Position numbers and translations under genes: made by a program
Notes under the pieces: model-generated
The model's input: the letters and a program-made list of their open reading frames with translations, nothing else
The model's database searches: none
Told to the model about the DNA's origin: nothing
Assembly (NCBI RefSeq): GCF_014698795.1
Contig: NZ_JACJTR010000009.1
Coordinates: forward strand, 1-64,000
DNA: 64,000 nt
Direction: 5' to 3'
Source: Nostoc sp. FACHB-892
GTDB taxonomy: Bacteria; Cyanobacteriota; Cyanobacteriia; Cyanobacteriales; Nostocaceae
In this document: positions 1 to 8,944 of the stretch, piece after piece
Layout: every line of letters begins with the position of its first letter
How positions within the stretch are numbered: position 1 is the stretch's first letter

Positions 1-63
1 CTTTATAGTAAAGCGTTTGCATTCAAATAGAATGCCTGCGTTAGAACAATATAGTTAGCTCTC

Positions 64-651
64 ATGAAATCGGATGCTAGCAACTCTTCTTACTTTTATT
101 CGTTACCCCGACTTATTGAGCCGATACAGAATTGGCGTAAAAAAGGAAAGCGCAAGAATGTTCCAGGACAACGACGTTGTGGACGTGTCAATGTGATGGG
201 AGCAATCCGAGAATTAGACCGAAAACGGGTATGCTTTTTCGTCAAAAAAGGTAATGCAGATATTTTTTACGAGCAATTACAACAATTAAATGCATTAATT
301 AAACAAGAGTGGATAAGTAAAGGAAACCTTGGTGAAAATTTTGCTAAGTATGGTTCAAAGGTTATTTTAATTTTAGATAATGCTAGTTTTCATAAACGCA
401 AAGATATTCTGGCTAAGATATCTCAAGAGTTTCCAAATTTCGTTTTAGAATTTCTACCTGCTTACAGTCCTGATTACAATATCATTGAGTTAGTTTGGCA
501 TTCATGCAAAGAATATATTGCTCATCGGTTATTTAAATCAGTAGATGAATTGAAATCGCTGCTAGATAAGCTGTTAAATCAAAGTGAGTTAGTAATTAAG
601 TGGCATCGGAAAATAAAAAATAAAGGTAATCTAAACTATGTTGCAGCTTAA
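64..651 (+). pseudogene. IS630-family transposase, C-terminal DDE part (5' end missing)
   Basis: The 195-residue frame is the catalytic half of an IS630/Tc1-type DDE transposase. It shows the second-Asp block (LILDNASFHK, about residue 102) and the third-acid block (LPAYSPDYNIIELVW, about residue 130), both typical of this family. An early SDAS at residues 3-6 could hold the first Asp. The N-terminal helix-turn-helix half (about 120-150 residues) is absent from this frame, and an in-frame TAG lies only 12 bases before the ATG. The gene is therefore either 5'-truncated or relies on frameshifting from a frame that begins before the window. I could not locate the IS terminal inverted repeats. 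Family call is confident; functional status is doubtful. Confidence 0.75.
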
Positions 652-1026
652 ATGCTGATTAGCTTACTAAGATGGAGCAATTATCACTGTTCTCATAACT
701 AATTCTCTGAAGTTGTTGGAGAAACGGTTTCAGCCATTGCGTGGCCGCTGGTGACAGCTTCGCTGATACCGTTGGCGAATTCATTGGAGGGGGTGATTTT
801 CGGTAACTTGCTTTGACGGGTTTCCACGACAGCACAAGGATTTTCAGCGTTAAGAAATATTTCGCCAACGGTATCTTCGCTACTTTCCCCCATCAAGGAA
901 GCTTGACTAGCTAACGATGTCAACCTCCTCAATGGTGGGCGGCTAGGCAAAAAGCTCGGAAGTCTTCTCCATCAGCGCGGTGCCTTCAATTCATGGGCAG
1001 GCAATCTGCTGGCGAGCCAATCAGGC
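652..1026. other. Intergenic stretch between transposase remnant and AKR gene
   Basis: No gene is supported here. A minus-strand frame of 83 codons (699-950) is open but resembles no family I know and has no clear ribosome binding site. The segment GGTGACAGCTTCGCTGATA (about 750) shares its first 15 bases with a segment near 3872, so part of this is dispersed repeat sequence. Base composition begins to rise toward the GC-rich gene that follows. Confidence 0.4.
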
Positions 1027-1863
1027 TTACAGCATGGGAAGCACGCGGGGACGAGATCCGGTCGGGAAGGCTGCGTCGATTCGATCGAGTTCGGTTTGGG
1101 TCAGATTGAGTTCCCCGGCTCCCGCGTTTTCAGCGGCGTGTTCGGGGTTGGATGCTTTGGGGATTGCGAAGAGCGAGGAATGCCGCACCAGAAATCGGAG
1201 CGCGACTTGGCGAGGGGTGGCGTTATGGGCGGCGATTTCCTGTAGTACGCGACCTGCGGTTGTGCGCGAGCTGGGAAAATCCCCATGACCGAACGGGCTG
1301 TATGCGACTACGGCGACCCCATGCTTCTCACACCAGGGGATCACAGCATGTTCGATCGCTCTCTCTTTCAAATGGTAAAGGACTTGATTGCAGACGAGAG
1401 AACCCTCGCCAGCGATCTTCTGGACTGCTTCAAGGTCAGGCACATCGAAGTTGCTCACGCCCCAGCAGAGAATCTTCCCCTCGTGCTGAAGCTGCTCGAA
1501 GGCAGCGATCGTCTCCTCCAGTGGGTGTTGACCGCGCCAGTGCAACAGATAAGAGTCCAGCCGATCGGTATGAAGTCGAGCGAGGGATTTCTCACAGGCT
1601 ATGATCGTCCCTCTGCGAGAAGCATTTCCAGGAAGAACCTTGGAAACCAGGAAAACCTGATCGCGTCGTCCAGCGATCGCCTCTGCGACCACCTCCTCGG
1701 CGCTGCCGTACATCTCTGCCGTGTCGATGTGGGTCATGCCGAGATCGAGTCCTTGGCGCAAAGCGGCGATCGCAGAGGCGCGGTCACCGTTGTCGATGTA
1801 CCAAGTTCCTTGACCGATCGCTGCCACCTCGCGCTGCGTGGAACCAAATCGATGCTGTTCCAT
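1027..1863 (-). CDS. Aldo/keto reductase
   Basis: A 278-residue NADPH-dependent (beta/alpha)8-barrel oxidoreductase that should reduce aldehydes or ketones to alcohols in the cytoplasm. The catalytic tetrad is visible: Asp47 and Tyr52 (HIDTAEMYG), Lys75 (LVSKV) and His108 (YLLHWRG). The C-terminal cofactor-binding segment (AIPKASNPEHAAENA) is also present. Length is normal. The gene is clearly more GC-rich than most of the window yet carries HIP1-type GCGATCGC sites, which suggests acquisition from another, GC-richer cyanobacterium. It sits 30 bp downstream of the DJ-1/PfpI gene on the same strand, probably co-transcribed. The exact substrate cannot be read from sequence. Confidence 0.9.
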   Translation of the reverse strand: MEQHRFGSTQREVAAIGQGTWYIDNGDRASAIAALRQGLDLGMTHIDTAEMYGSAEEVVAEAIAGRRDQVFLVSKVLPGNASRRGTIIACEKSLARLHTDRLDSYLLHWRGQHPLEETIAAFEQLQHEGKILCWGVSNFDVPDLEAVQKIAGEGSLVCNQVLYHLKERAIEHAVIPWCEKHGVAVVAYSPFGHGDFPSSRTTAGRVLQEIAAHNATPRQVALRFLVRHSSLFAIPKASNPEHAAENAGAGELNLTQTELDRIDAAFPTGSRPRVLPML

Positions 1864-1893
1864 ATCTGTCCTCCTGATTAACGCTCCGAGTCC

Positions 1894-2457
1894 TCACACC
1901 GTCTGCCTTACCTGCCCTGCATGGCTGAACAGCTCGATCATTTCCCGGTTGAAGGCTGGGATGTCGTCTGGCTTGCGGCTCGACACGAGGTTGCTATCAA
2001 CTACAACTTCCTGATCTACCCACTGGGCACCTGCGTTCTGGAGATCAGTCTTGAGCGACGGCCACGAGGTGAGCTTTCGTGCGCGCACCACATCTGCCTC
2101 GATCAGAGTCCAAGGCCCGTGGCAGATCACCGCTACCGGCTTGTCAGTATCGAAGAAGGACTTTATAAACTCGATCGCCTTAGCGTTAGTCCGAAGTTGA
2201 TCTGGATTGGCAACACCACCGGGAAGCAGGAGGGCATCATAGTCGGCTGGATTTACTTGATCGAGGGGTACATCTACCGGGAAAAAATCCCCTTTGTCAT
2301 AATGGTTCCAGCCCTGAACGCGATCGCTCTTAGGTGAAATGATGTAGGTTTGAGCACCTGCTGACTCAAGGGCAAGCTTTGGTTGAGCCATTTCAACTTG
2401 CTCAAAGCCATCTGTAACCAGAATAGCAACTTTCTTATTTGTGAGCTCTTCTGTCAT
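1894..2457 (-). CDS. DJ-1/PfpI family protein (deglycase/glyoxalase-like)
   Basis: A 187-residue class I glutamine-amidotransferase-fold protein of the PfpI/YhbO branch. The nucleophile elbow VICHGPW places Cys112-His113, and the supporting acid is Glu19 in DGFEQ. Family members remove methylglyoxal-type adducts or act as glutathione-independent glyoxalases; some were first described as intracellular proteases. The gene lies between a truncated aldehyde/alcohol dehydrogenase and an aldo/keto reductase on the same strand with short gaps, which suggests a reactive-carbonyl detoxification operon. Start chosen at the ATG that gives the standard N-terminus (KKVAILVTDGFEQ). Confidence 0.88.
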   Translation of the reverse strand: MTEELTNKKVAILVTDGFEQVEMAQPKLALESAGAQTYIISPKSDRVQGWNHYDKGDFFPVDVPLDQVNPADYDALLLPGGVANPDQLRTNAKAIEFIKSFFDTDKPVAVICHGPWTLIEADVVRARKLTSWPSLKTDLQNAGAQWVDQEVVVDSNLVSSRKPDDIPAFNREMIELFSHAGQVRQTV

Positions 2458-2511
2458 CTTTACCTCCTAAAGTGTTGGCTAGACTTGGTTTTTTCGTGTT
2501 CATGTGGGGTT

Positions 2512-3495
2512 TTAGGCAGCCTGACCTGGCTTGAGCACGATCTTGATACAGTTGTCCTTCTTGTGCTTGAAAATTTCGTAGCCGTGCGGTGCTTGTTCTA
2601 GCGGCAGACGATGGGTGATTACAAAAGATGGGTCGATATCGCCATTTTGGACGCGATCAAGTAACGGGCGCAAGTACCTATGAACATGCGTTTGTCCCGT
2701 TTTAAATGTTAAGGCTTTGTTCATGGCAGCACCCATCGGTATCTTGTCTACAAAGCCGCCGTAAACACCAGGAATTGAAACAGTGCCACCTTTGCGACAG
2801 GCAACAATCACTTGCCTTAGGGCAGTGGGTCGGTCGGTTTCCATACGCACGGCTTGCTTTACCTGGTCGTAAAACGCATCAGGACCCGTACCGTGGGCTT
2901 CCATTCCCACAGCATCCATGCAAGCATCTGGACCGCGCCCACCGGTCATATCTTTGAGGGCTTCACCAACATCAACTTCCTCATAGTTAAGGACTTCTGC
3001 CTTGCCGTCTTTCGCCATCTGTAGGCGTTCGGGAACTCGATCAATAGCAATGACGCGCTCGGCACCTAGCATATATGCACTTCTAATGGCAAACTGTCCG
3101 ACTGGACCGCAGCCCCAGATCGCTACAGTATCTCCTGGCTGGATATCGCAGTTTTCCGCTGCCATATAGCCAGTGGGGAAGATATCCGTCAGAAACAGGA
3201 CTTGTTCGTCTGTTAGTCCATCAGGAATCTTGAATAAACCGACATCGGCAAAGGGAACGCGGGCATATTCAGCTTGACCTCCAGCATAGCCACCCATCAT
3301 ATGGGAGTAGCCGAAAAGACCAGATGGAGAATAACCCATGAGTTTTTCCGGTATCCAGGCGTTGGGGTTGGGGTTGGAGTTATCGCACAGCGACCACAAA
3401 TCTTTTTGACAAAAGAAACAGGAGCCGCAGGAAATGGTAAAGGGGACGGTCCTTGCCAATCGTAGTAAGAGTACTTTTGAGGAGAAATATCTCAA
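2512..3495 (-). pseudogene. Zinc-dependent alcohol/formaldehyde dehydrogenase, N-terminally truncated
   Basis: From about residue 17 this 327-residue frame matches the medium-chain, glutathione-independent formaldehyde-dehydrogenase type. It has the structural-zinc cysteines ([16 protein letters not shown]), the [14 protein letters not shown] block and a Rossmann nucleotide-binding motif ([10 protein letters not shown]). Full-length relatives are about 380-390 residues and begin with the domain carrying the catalytic-zinc ligands (CGSDLH and GHE). Here that first ~90 residues is missing and is replaced by an unrelated 16-residue lead-in. Homology seems to break near 3448. The catalytic zinc site is incomplete, so activity is unlikely. 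A hexamer duplication gives NPNPN where relatives have one copy. Confidence 0.8.
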
Positions 3496-3573
3496 AGTTT
3501 GGCAACATAATCAACAACGATGAAGGATATTTCTTGATTATTCTCAGGAAACCTGGCATAAATCTCAAAAAAC

Positions 3574-3813
3574 TTGAGTAATGAGGAAGTCTCTAAGGTT
3601 AGAAGAGTTAAGTTTTGTCCTCAATGTTGGAATCCTGGCGCTGCGGTTGACCCTATGTGGGGTCATGTCAAAGCCAAGTTTTGTTATCTCTGCGGTACCC
3701 CGATTCGAGCTAACTGCGCGAATTGCGGTGAGTTGGTGTTGTCTTTGAGACATCGATTTTGTCCAATTTGTGGCTGTGCTTATAAAACCCCCGTCAAAAT
3801 CGCTAAAACCTAA
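3574..3813 (+). CDS. Small double zinc-ribbon protein
   Basis: A 79-residue protein starting at TTG (a stop lies just upstream in frame). It contains four CxxC knuckles: CPQC, CYLC, CANC and CPIC. They form two zinc-ribbon units of the kind found in cyanobacterial double-zinc-ribbon proteins. No catalytic domain is present. A neighbouring frame (about 3448-3580) reads without stops into this start and ends at a TAA overlapping it. The ORF could therefore be the tail of a longer, frameshifted gene whose 5' part was cut at the dehydrogenase breakpoint. Function unknown; nucleic-acid or protein binding is the usual inference. Confidence 0.5.
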   Translation: MSNEEVSKVRRVKFCPQCWNPGAAVDPMWGHVKAKFCYLCGTPIRANCANCGELVLSLRHRFCPICGCAYKTPVKIAKT

Positions 3814-4093
3814 TAATCAACTCTTTTTTCTCAAACCCACACTCCACAATACTTTCAGGCTATCTTGCCTCTGGTGACAGCTTCGCTATATCTACGCCGA
3901 CTTAGCGATGAATGAAGAGTACGAGCCGTTAAAATGCGATCGCGTCTTGTGTTCTGGTAGGTGATAGCGTATTAAATTATTGAATTTACTTTTTACTTTT
4001 GCCTTGTTGTACTAATGTGTTTGCTAGTTCAATTTAATAAACATCTCCGAATACAAGGGTTTCAGGTAACGCATAATTAATTTCTAGAGATGT

Positions 4094-4504
4094 CTAATGA
4101 CTATTCAGTGAAATGAGCCTAACGTTGGGAAAGTAAGTGCGATAGCGATTAACATCACGGGTAATGAGAGGCAAATTAGCAGTGCTAGCATGGGCACCAA
4201 TGTAAAAATCAGGCAATGGGGGGGTTCTGGCACCACCACGACGACGGTAGTTAAGAAAACTTTGACCTGCTAGGAATGCCGCATCCCAAGGTAAAGGCAG
4301 ACGTTGAAATATATCTTCCGGCAATGCAGTGATGAGTTCCTGTTCTCTGGGAAAGCCGATGGCAATCTCAGCGTAGATGATAGGATTAATAGCAAGTTGG
4401 TCTTGACGGGCATAGGTTGTCAGTTGAAGGGCTGACCAATCAAACCAGTTGCGATCATTGGTAAGAATGTCGAGGATAACGTTGCTGTCTACCAAGACGG
4501 TCAT
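4094..4504 (-). CDS. vapC: VapC-family PIN-domain toxin (ribonuclease)
   Basis: A 136-residue single PIN domain. The acidic metal-binding residues are in place: Asp6 (LVDSNVILD), Glu46 (IYAEIAIG), Asp99 (LPDFYIGAHA) and Asp117 (ITRDVNRY). VapC proteins are Mg2+-dependent endoribonucleases that inhibit translation by cutting tRNA or rRNA when released from their antitoxin. The ATG overlaps the antitoxin stop (ATGA, 4501-4504), the usual sign of translational coupling. All four acidic residues are present, so the toxin should be active. Confidence 0.88.
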   Translation of the reverse strand: MTVLVDSNVILDILTNDRNWFDWSALQLTTYARQDQLAINPIIYAEIAIGFPREQELITALPEDIFQRLPLPWDAAFLAGQSFLNYRRRGGARTPPLPDFYIGAHASTANLPLITRDVNRYRTYFPNVRLISLNSH

Positions 4505-4752
4505 TGATTATCGTCGCTACGAGTGAGAGTCATAATTTGTTCAGTGGTGAGGTTTCCAGTAGCACAACCCCGCATAGTGTCAATCCAGGTTGAGATTTTA
4601 TCGATAGGTTGTATTTTCTTGAGGTAGAGGCGATCGCCTTCGATTTCAAACGCTAATTCTACGTCAGGAGAAATGTTTAGCACCTCTCGGATTTCAGGAG
4701 GGATGGTAATTTGACCGTCAGGTGTAATCCGCATCGTATGTTTGTTGTTCAA
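4501..4752 (-). CDS. vapB: AbrB/SpoVT-type antitoxin of the VapBC pair
   Basis: An 83-residue protein whose N-terminal 45 residues form a swapped-hairpin AbrB domain (ITPDGQITIPPEIREVL). It is followed by a hydrophilic tail that should wrap the PIN toxin. Such antitoxins neutralise VapC and repress their own promoter as dimers, so the operator is expected just upstream (about 4753-4800). It overlaps vapC by four bases. The module lies in an accessory stretch next to a truncated gene and a transposase remnant, consistent with a mobile or addictive role. Confidence 0.85.
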   Translation of the reverse strand: MNNKHTMRITPDGQITIPPEIREVLNISPDVELAFEIEGDRLYLKKIQPIDKISTWIDTMRGCATGNLTTEQIMTLTRSDDNQ

Positions 4753-5117
4753 GCATTCTTATGTCCTCATATTAATGTTGGTTGAAGTGTTTGGCTAATA
4801 GCATTTACCCCCGAAGGTGTTTCGAGGGCAAGATCGAATTGATTCTAGATTGTTTCCGAACATTCCCTTAACGGCTGAACAGATTTTTGCAATGAGTCGC
4901 TGATAACTTACGGTTCGCCCATTTTAAATTGAGTTAGAAAAAAGCCGAACGATTTAATAAGGGTTCTAAGCTGTAATTCAAATGTACTATCGTTTCGACT
5001 TTATGCGTAGTTTACCGCCGTAGGCATCACATAAAAATAGAGTTTTGAGAGCGAAGCGGGAATTTACTAAAATATCTAAAACTATTACGGTGTCTAGAGT
5101 CAAGTCAGGTCGTGATT
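4753..5117. other. Non-coding stretch, promoter region of vapBC expected
   Basis: About 365 bp without a convincing gene on either strand. The end next to 4753 should hold the vapBC promoter and operator. I saw no strong hairpin, tRNA or repeated element in the rest. Confidence 0.3.
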
Positions 5118-5594
5118 TTAGTCTACGTAGTCTGTTGGTATTTGCGAATCAATAGTGTTATCTGAAACTATTGGGCGGCTACCATCTATCTCTAGAGTAT
5201 CTTGAACTTGAAAATTACTCTTAGCGATCGGACGTTGACCATCTATATCAAGAATAGCTTCAACCTCTAAATCACTAGGGTCAATTGGACGTTTGCCATC
5301 TATGTTTAGCGTGTCATGCTCTTGAAAAGCGCTCTTAGTGATCGGGCGTTGGCCATCTATATCAATTGTTTGATCGTAATTATTTTCATCTTTTACAATT
5401 GGGCGTTGACCATCTATATTAATTATTTCCTGAATTTGAATGTTACTTGGATCAACTGGACGGTGACCATCTATATCAATTGTTTTAGTTATCTCTTTGG
5501 GTTCACTAGAGGATAAAACTATATCACTTTCAGTACCTTTTGTATGCTGAACCGAATTATTTTTAGTACTATCAACTTTGTTCTTGTTATCCAT
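5118..5594 (-). CDS. IDGxRPI-repeat protein, function unknown
   Basis: A 158-residue hydrophilic, acidic protein. After a 38-residue lead it consists of six repeats of 19-22 residues, each with a core (I/L)(D/N/E)IDG(Q/H/K/S)RP(I/V) and a variable spacer such as TKSAFQEHD or DPSDLEVEA. No signal peptide, membrane segment, cysteine or known catalytic motif is seen. It begins 40 bp after the stop of the zinc metallopeptidase gene on the same strand, so the two are probably co-transcribed. I do not recognise a named family. Possibilities include a scaffold with repeated short binding motifs, a peptidase substrate or inhibitor, or a multi-core precursor peptide; none is supported by more than the repeat pattern and position. 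Confidence 0.7.
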   Translation of the reverse strand: MDNKNKVDSTKNNSVQHTKGTESDIVLSSSEPKEITKTIDIDGHRPVDPSNIQIQEIINIDGQRPIVKDENNYDQTIDIDGQRPITKSAFQEHDTLNIDGKRPIDPSDLEVEAILDIDGQRPIAKSNFQVQDTLEIDGSRPIVSDNTIDSQIPTDYVD

Positions 5595-5634
5595 GTTTGT
5601 TTATTGTTATTCTAAAAATTGTTTAAGAAATCTG

Positions 5635-6492
5635 TTAGGAATTGGTATTGGCGAAAGTATTACATTGCTGAGGTTCGCCCGTTTGGATACCTCGTTTAAA
5701 CCAACGAACCCTTTGAGCTGAACTACCATGTGTAAAAGATTCAGGCACAGCATAGCCTCTAACCTGTTTTTGCAAGCGGTCATCTCCAATACTGCTAGCT
5801 GCGTTCAATGCTTCTTCAATATCGCCTGTCTCCAAAATTTGGCGTGAGCGTTGAGCATGATTTGCCCAAACGCCTGCAAAACAGTCTGCTTGTAATTCTA
5901 ATCGCACAGAAAGCTGATTTGCTTGCGTCTGATTCACTTGGGTTTGCAAGGTTTGAACTTGCTCCGAAATGCCAAGTAAATTTTGGACATGATGCCCAAT
6001 TTCATGAGCAATCACATATGCTTGAGCAAAATCTCCAGGTGCTTGATATCGAGTCTTCAAATCCCGGTAAAAACTCAAGTCAATATACACCTTTTGATCG
6101 CGCGGACAATAAAATGGCCCAACTGCTGAACGTGCAAATCCACAAGCAGACTCCACCGCTCCTGAGTAAAGAACTAACTTTGGTTCTACATAAGTTTTTC
6201 CATCTTGCCGAAACAACTCACTCCATGTATCTTCTGTATCAGCCAGTACAACAGATACAAAATCCGCCATTTGATCTTGAGCTTGAGACCCTGTTGTTTG
6301 AGGTGACTCAGCTATCGGGCTATCACTTGGTAGGGAATCTTGTTGCCAAAGTCCACTGGGATCACCACCCAATAGTAAAACCAGTAGCGATATCAGTGCT
6401 GCTCCAACACCTCCACCCACGACAGGTGCGGAAATCCTCGTTCCACGCCGATCTTCAACATTTGTACTCCGACGGCCTATTTGCCAACGCAT
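5635..6492 (-). CDS. Neutral zinc metallopeptidase, membrane-anchored (YpfJ-like)
   Basis: A 285-residue protein of the putative neutral zinc metallopeptidase family. The N-terminus reads MRWQIGRRSTNVEDRRG, followed by one membrane segment at about residues 22-43, placing the catalytic domain outside the cytoplasmic membrane. The zincin motif HEIGHHVQ is at residues 163-170, and the downstream ELQADCFAGVWA supplies the probable third ligand region. The family's biological substrates are not known. The next gene on the strand is the IDGxRPI-repeat protein, a candidate partner. Length and motif order are normal. Confidence 0.88.
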   Translation of the reverse strand: MRWQIGRRSTNVEDRRGTRISAPVVGGGVGAALISLLVLLLGGDPSGLWQQDSLPSDSPIAESPQTTGSQAQDQMADFVSVVLADTEDTWSELFRQDGKTYVEPKLVLYSGAVESACGFARSAVGPFYCPRDQKVYIDLSFYRDLKTRYQAPGDFAQAYVIAHEIGHHVQNLLGISEQVQTLQTQVNQTQANQLSVRLELQADCFAGVWANHAQRSRQILETGDIEEALNAASSIGDDRLQKQVRGYAVPESFTHGSSAQRVRWFKRGIQTGEPQQCNTFANTNS

Positions 6493-6986
6493 AATTAGTG
6501 CTTACTAATACTCACAAAAAAATACCCCTTGAACTAGGTAGAATGAAATCTACACAAGCTTTTTGTGGGAGCAAATAAATATTACTCATTTTATGTATCG
6601 ATCTCGTCTGCCTACGGACAAAATATAAATAAAGCACCCTCAGTCTTTAGGAAGGTTATTAACTAAGTAGTCTTACTCGGTAGTTGAAACCTTGGTTTAT
6701 CAACGATTCCCTAGCCGCACTGCCCAGACGGTGCAAGCATTATTAAAGTAGCGGTTGATAGTGCTAGAAAATTAGGGCAGAAATTATTACCAATGCCATT
6801 AATCAATATGCAGATAAATTATTAGGAACTTTTACTGTTATTTCATCTAAAGTATTCGCATTGTAAAATGACATAATGAAGAATTATCTTAAGATATTTT
6901 TACTGTTTTTGAGCTACTACATACAGTAAAAAATAAAATTCCTACAACCTGCTATTAATCAAAGTCATAGGAATTTATTTCTTTAC
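6493..6986. other. Non-coding stretch with a decayed gene fragment
   Basis: Mostly AT-rich and stop-laden in all frames. A plus-strand segment at about 6730-6866 still reads as protein if one frameshift near 6770 is allowed: first DGASIIKVAVDSARKLG, then in the next frame AEIITNAINQYADKLLGTF and on to a TAA at about 6866. This looks like the C-terminal remnant of a lost gene. I cannot name the family. Confidence 0.35.
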
Positions 6987-7059
6987 GGGACTGGTGCGAT
7001 TCGAACGCACGACCTGACGCTTAGGAGGCGTCCGCTCTATCCAACTGAGCTACAACCCC
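6987..7059 (-). tRNA. tRNA-Arg (anticodon CCT)
   Basis: Read on the minus strand, 73 nt fold into a full cloverleaf. The acceptor stem is GGGGTTG/CAGTCCC (with G-U and U-G wobble pairs), the D arm is GCTC/GAGC, the anticodon stem is GACGC/GCGTC with loop CTCCTAA, and the T arm is GTGCG-TTCGAAT-CGCAC. Anticodon CCT reads AGG (Arg). CCA is not encoded, as usual in cyanobacteria. Confidence 0.97.
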
Positions 7060-7092
7060 AACTATGAAGCACATATAATTATAGCAGTACTT

Positions 7093-8199
<1,107 letters not shown>

Positions 8200-8222
8200 T
8201 TATAGTTGCCGATTTTTTCAGT

Positions 8223-8834
8223 ATGCGCGATGACCTCGATATCAATCATGCTTATGAAATTCTTGGGCTGGAACCGGGTGCATCACAAGCACAAGTAAAG
8301 CGAGCTTACCGTCAACTGGTGAAAATTTGGCATCCCGATCGCTTTCTTGAGCAAAAGCAAAAACAGGAAGCTGAGGAAAAAATCAAATCAATCAACGCAG
8401 CTTACAACAAGCTCAAATCTGAAAGTCCATCCGAGCCTCCTATTCCTGAAAATCCATCTTCATCTTCGCCTAAAAATCCCACAAAAATATCTGTCAATCG
8501 TTGGGATGCTGAAACTTTCTATAGTTTAGGGGTAGAGAATGCTACAGAAGGAAGGTATGAGGATGCGATCGCAGATTTTACCCACGCAATTCGTCTAAAT
8601 CCTCACTATGTTGAGGCGTATAAATATCGTGGGCTAGTTTGCTCACAACTGGGATACGAATATAGAGCCGCTTCCGATTTAAATAAAGCTACACAAATAG
8701 AAGAAGAATTAAGGAATCCGGGTGCTGCACGGAGAGTGCGATCGCCTAGATATGTATCCAAACCTAGACCTCTGGTAGAAAGATTTTGTCAGGGGATTAA
8801 AAAGATATTGCGGCTAAACCGGCGTTGGAGATAA
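8223..8834 (+). CDS. J-domain protein with two TPR repeats
   Basis: A 203-residue protein. The J domain occupies about residues 5-68 (INHAYEILGL...IWHPDRF...INAAYNKL) with an intact HPD motif, so it should stimulate an Hsp70 ATPase. After a Ser/Pro linker, two TPR units lie at about 98-165 (SLGVENATEGRYEDAIADF and EAYKYRGLVCSQLGYEYRA). The C-terminus is basic. It lacks the zinc finger and C-terminal substrate domain of true DnaJ, so it is a specialised co-chaperone. It is the shorter paralog of the gene starting at 8945; both share the same J-TPR layout. Confidence 0.85.
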   Translation: MRDDLDINHAYEILGLEPGASQAQVKRAYRQLVKIWHPDRFLEQKQKQEAEEKIKSINAAYNKLKSESPSEPPIPENPSSSSPKNPTKISVNRWDAETFYSLGVENATEGRYEDAIADFTHAIRLNPHYVEAYKYRGLVCSQLGYEYRAASDLNKATQIEEELRNPGAARRVRSPRYVSKPRPLVERFCQGIKKILRLNRRWR

Positions 8835-8944
8835 AAAACGAATATAGTTTAACACGCTTCAGACAGCGATATCATATCTTGAGTTAGGAAATACTTGTAC
8901 TGGGGAATACTAAGTAGACTTAGATTTGCTGCTGATTTTCTAGT

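Noticed and set aside
64..651. Complete IS630 element
   Set aside because: The N-terminal half and left end lie outside the window or are lost, and no right inverted repeat could be paired.
699..950. Minus-strand frame of 83 codons near the transposase
   Set aside because: No family resemblance, no clear ribosome binding site, and it includes a dispersed repeat shared with about 3872.
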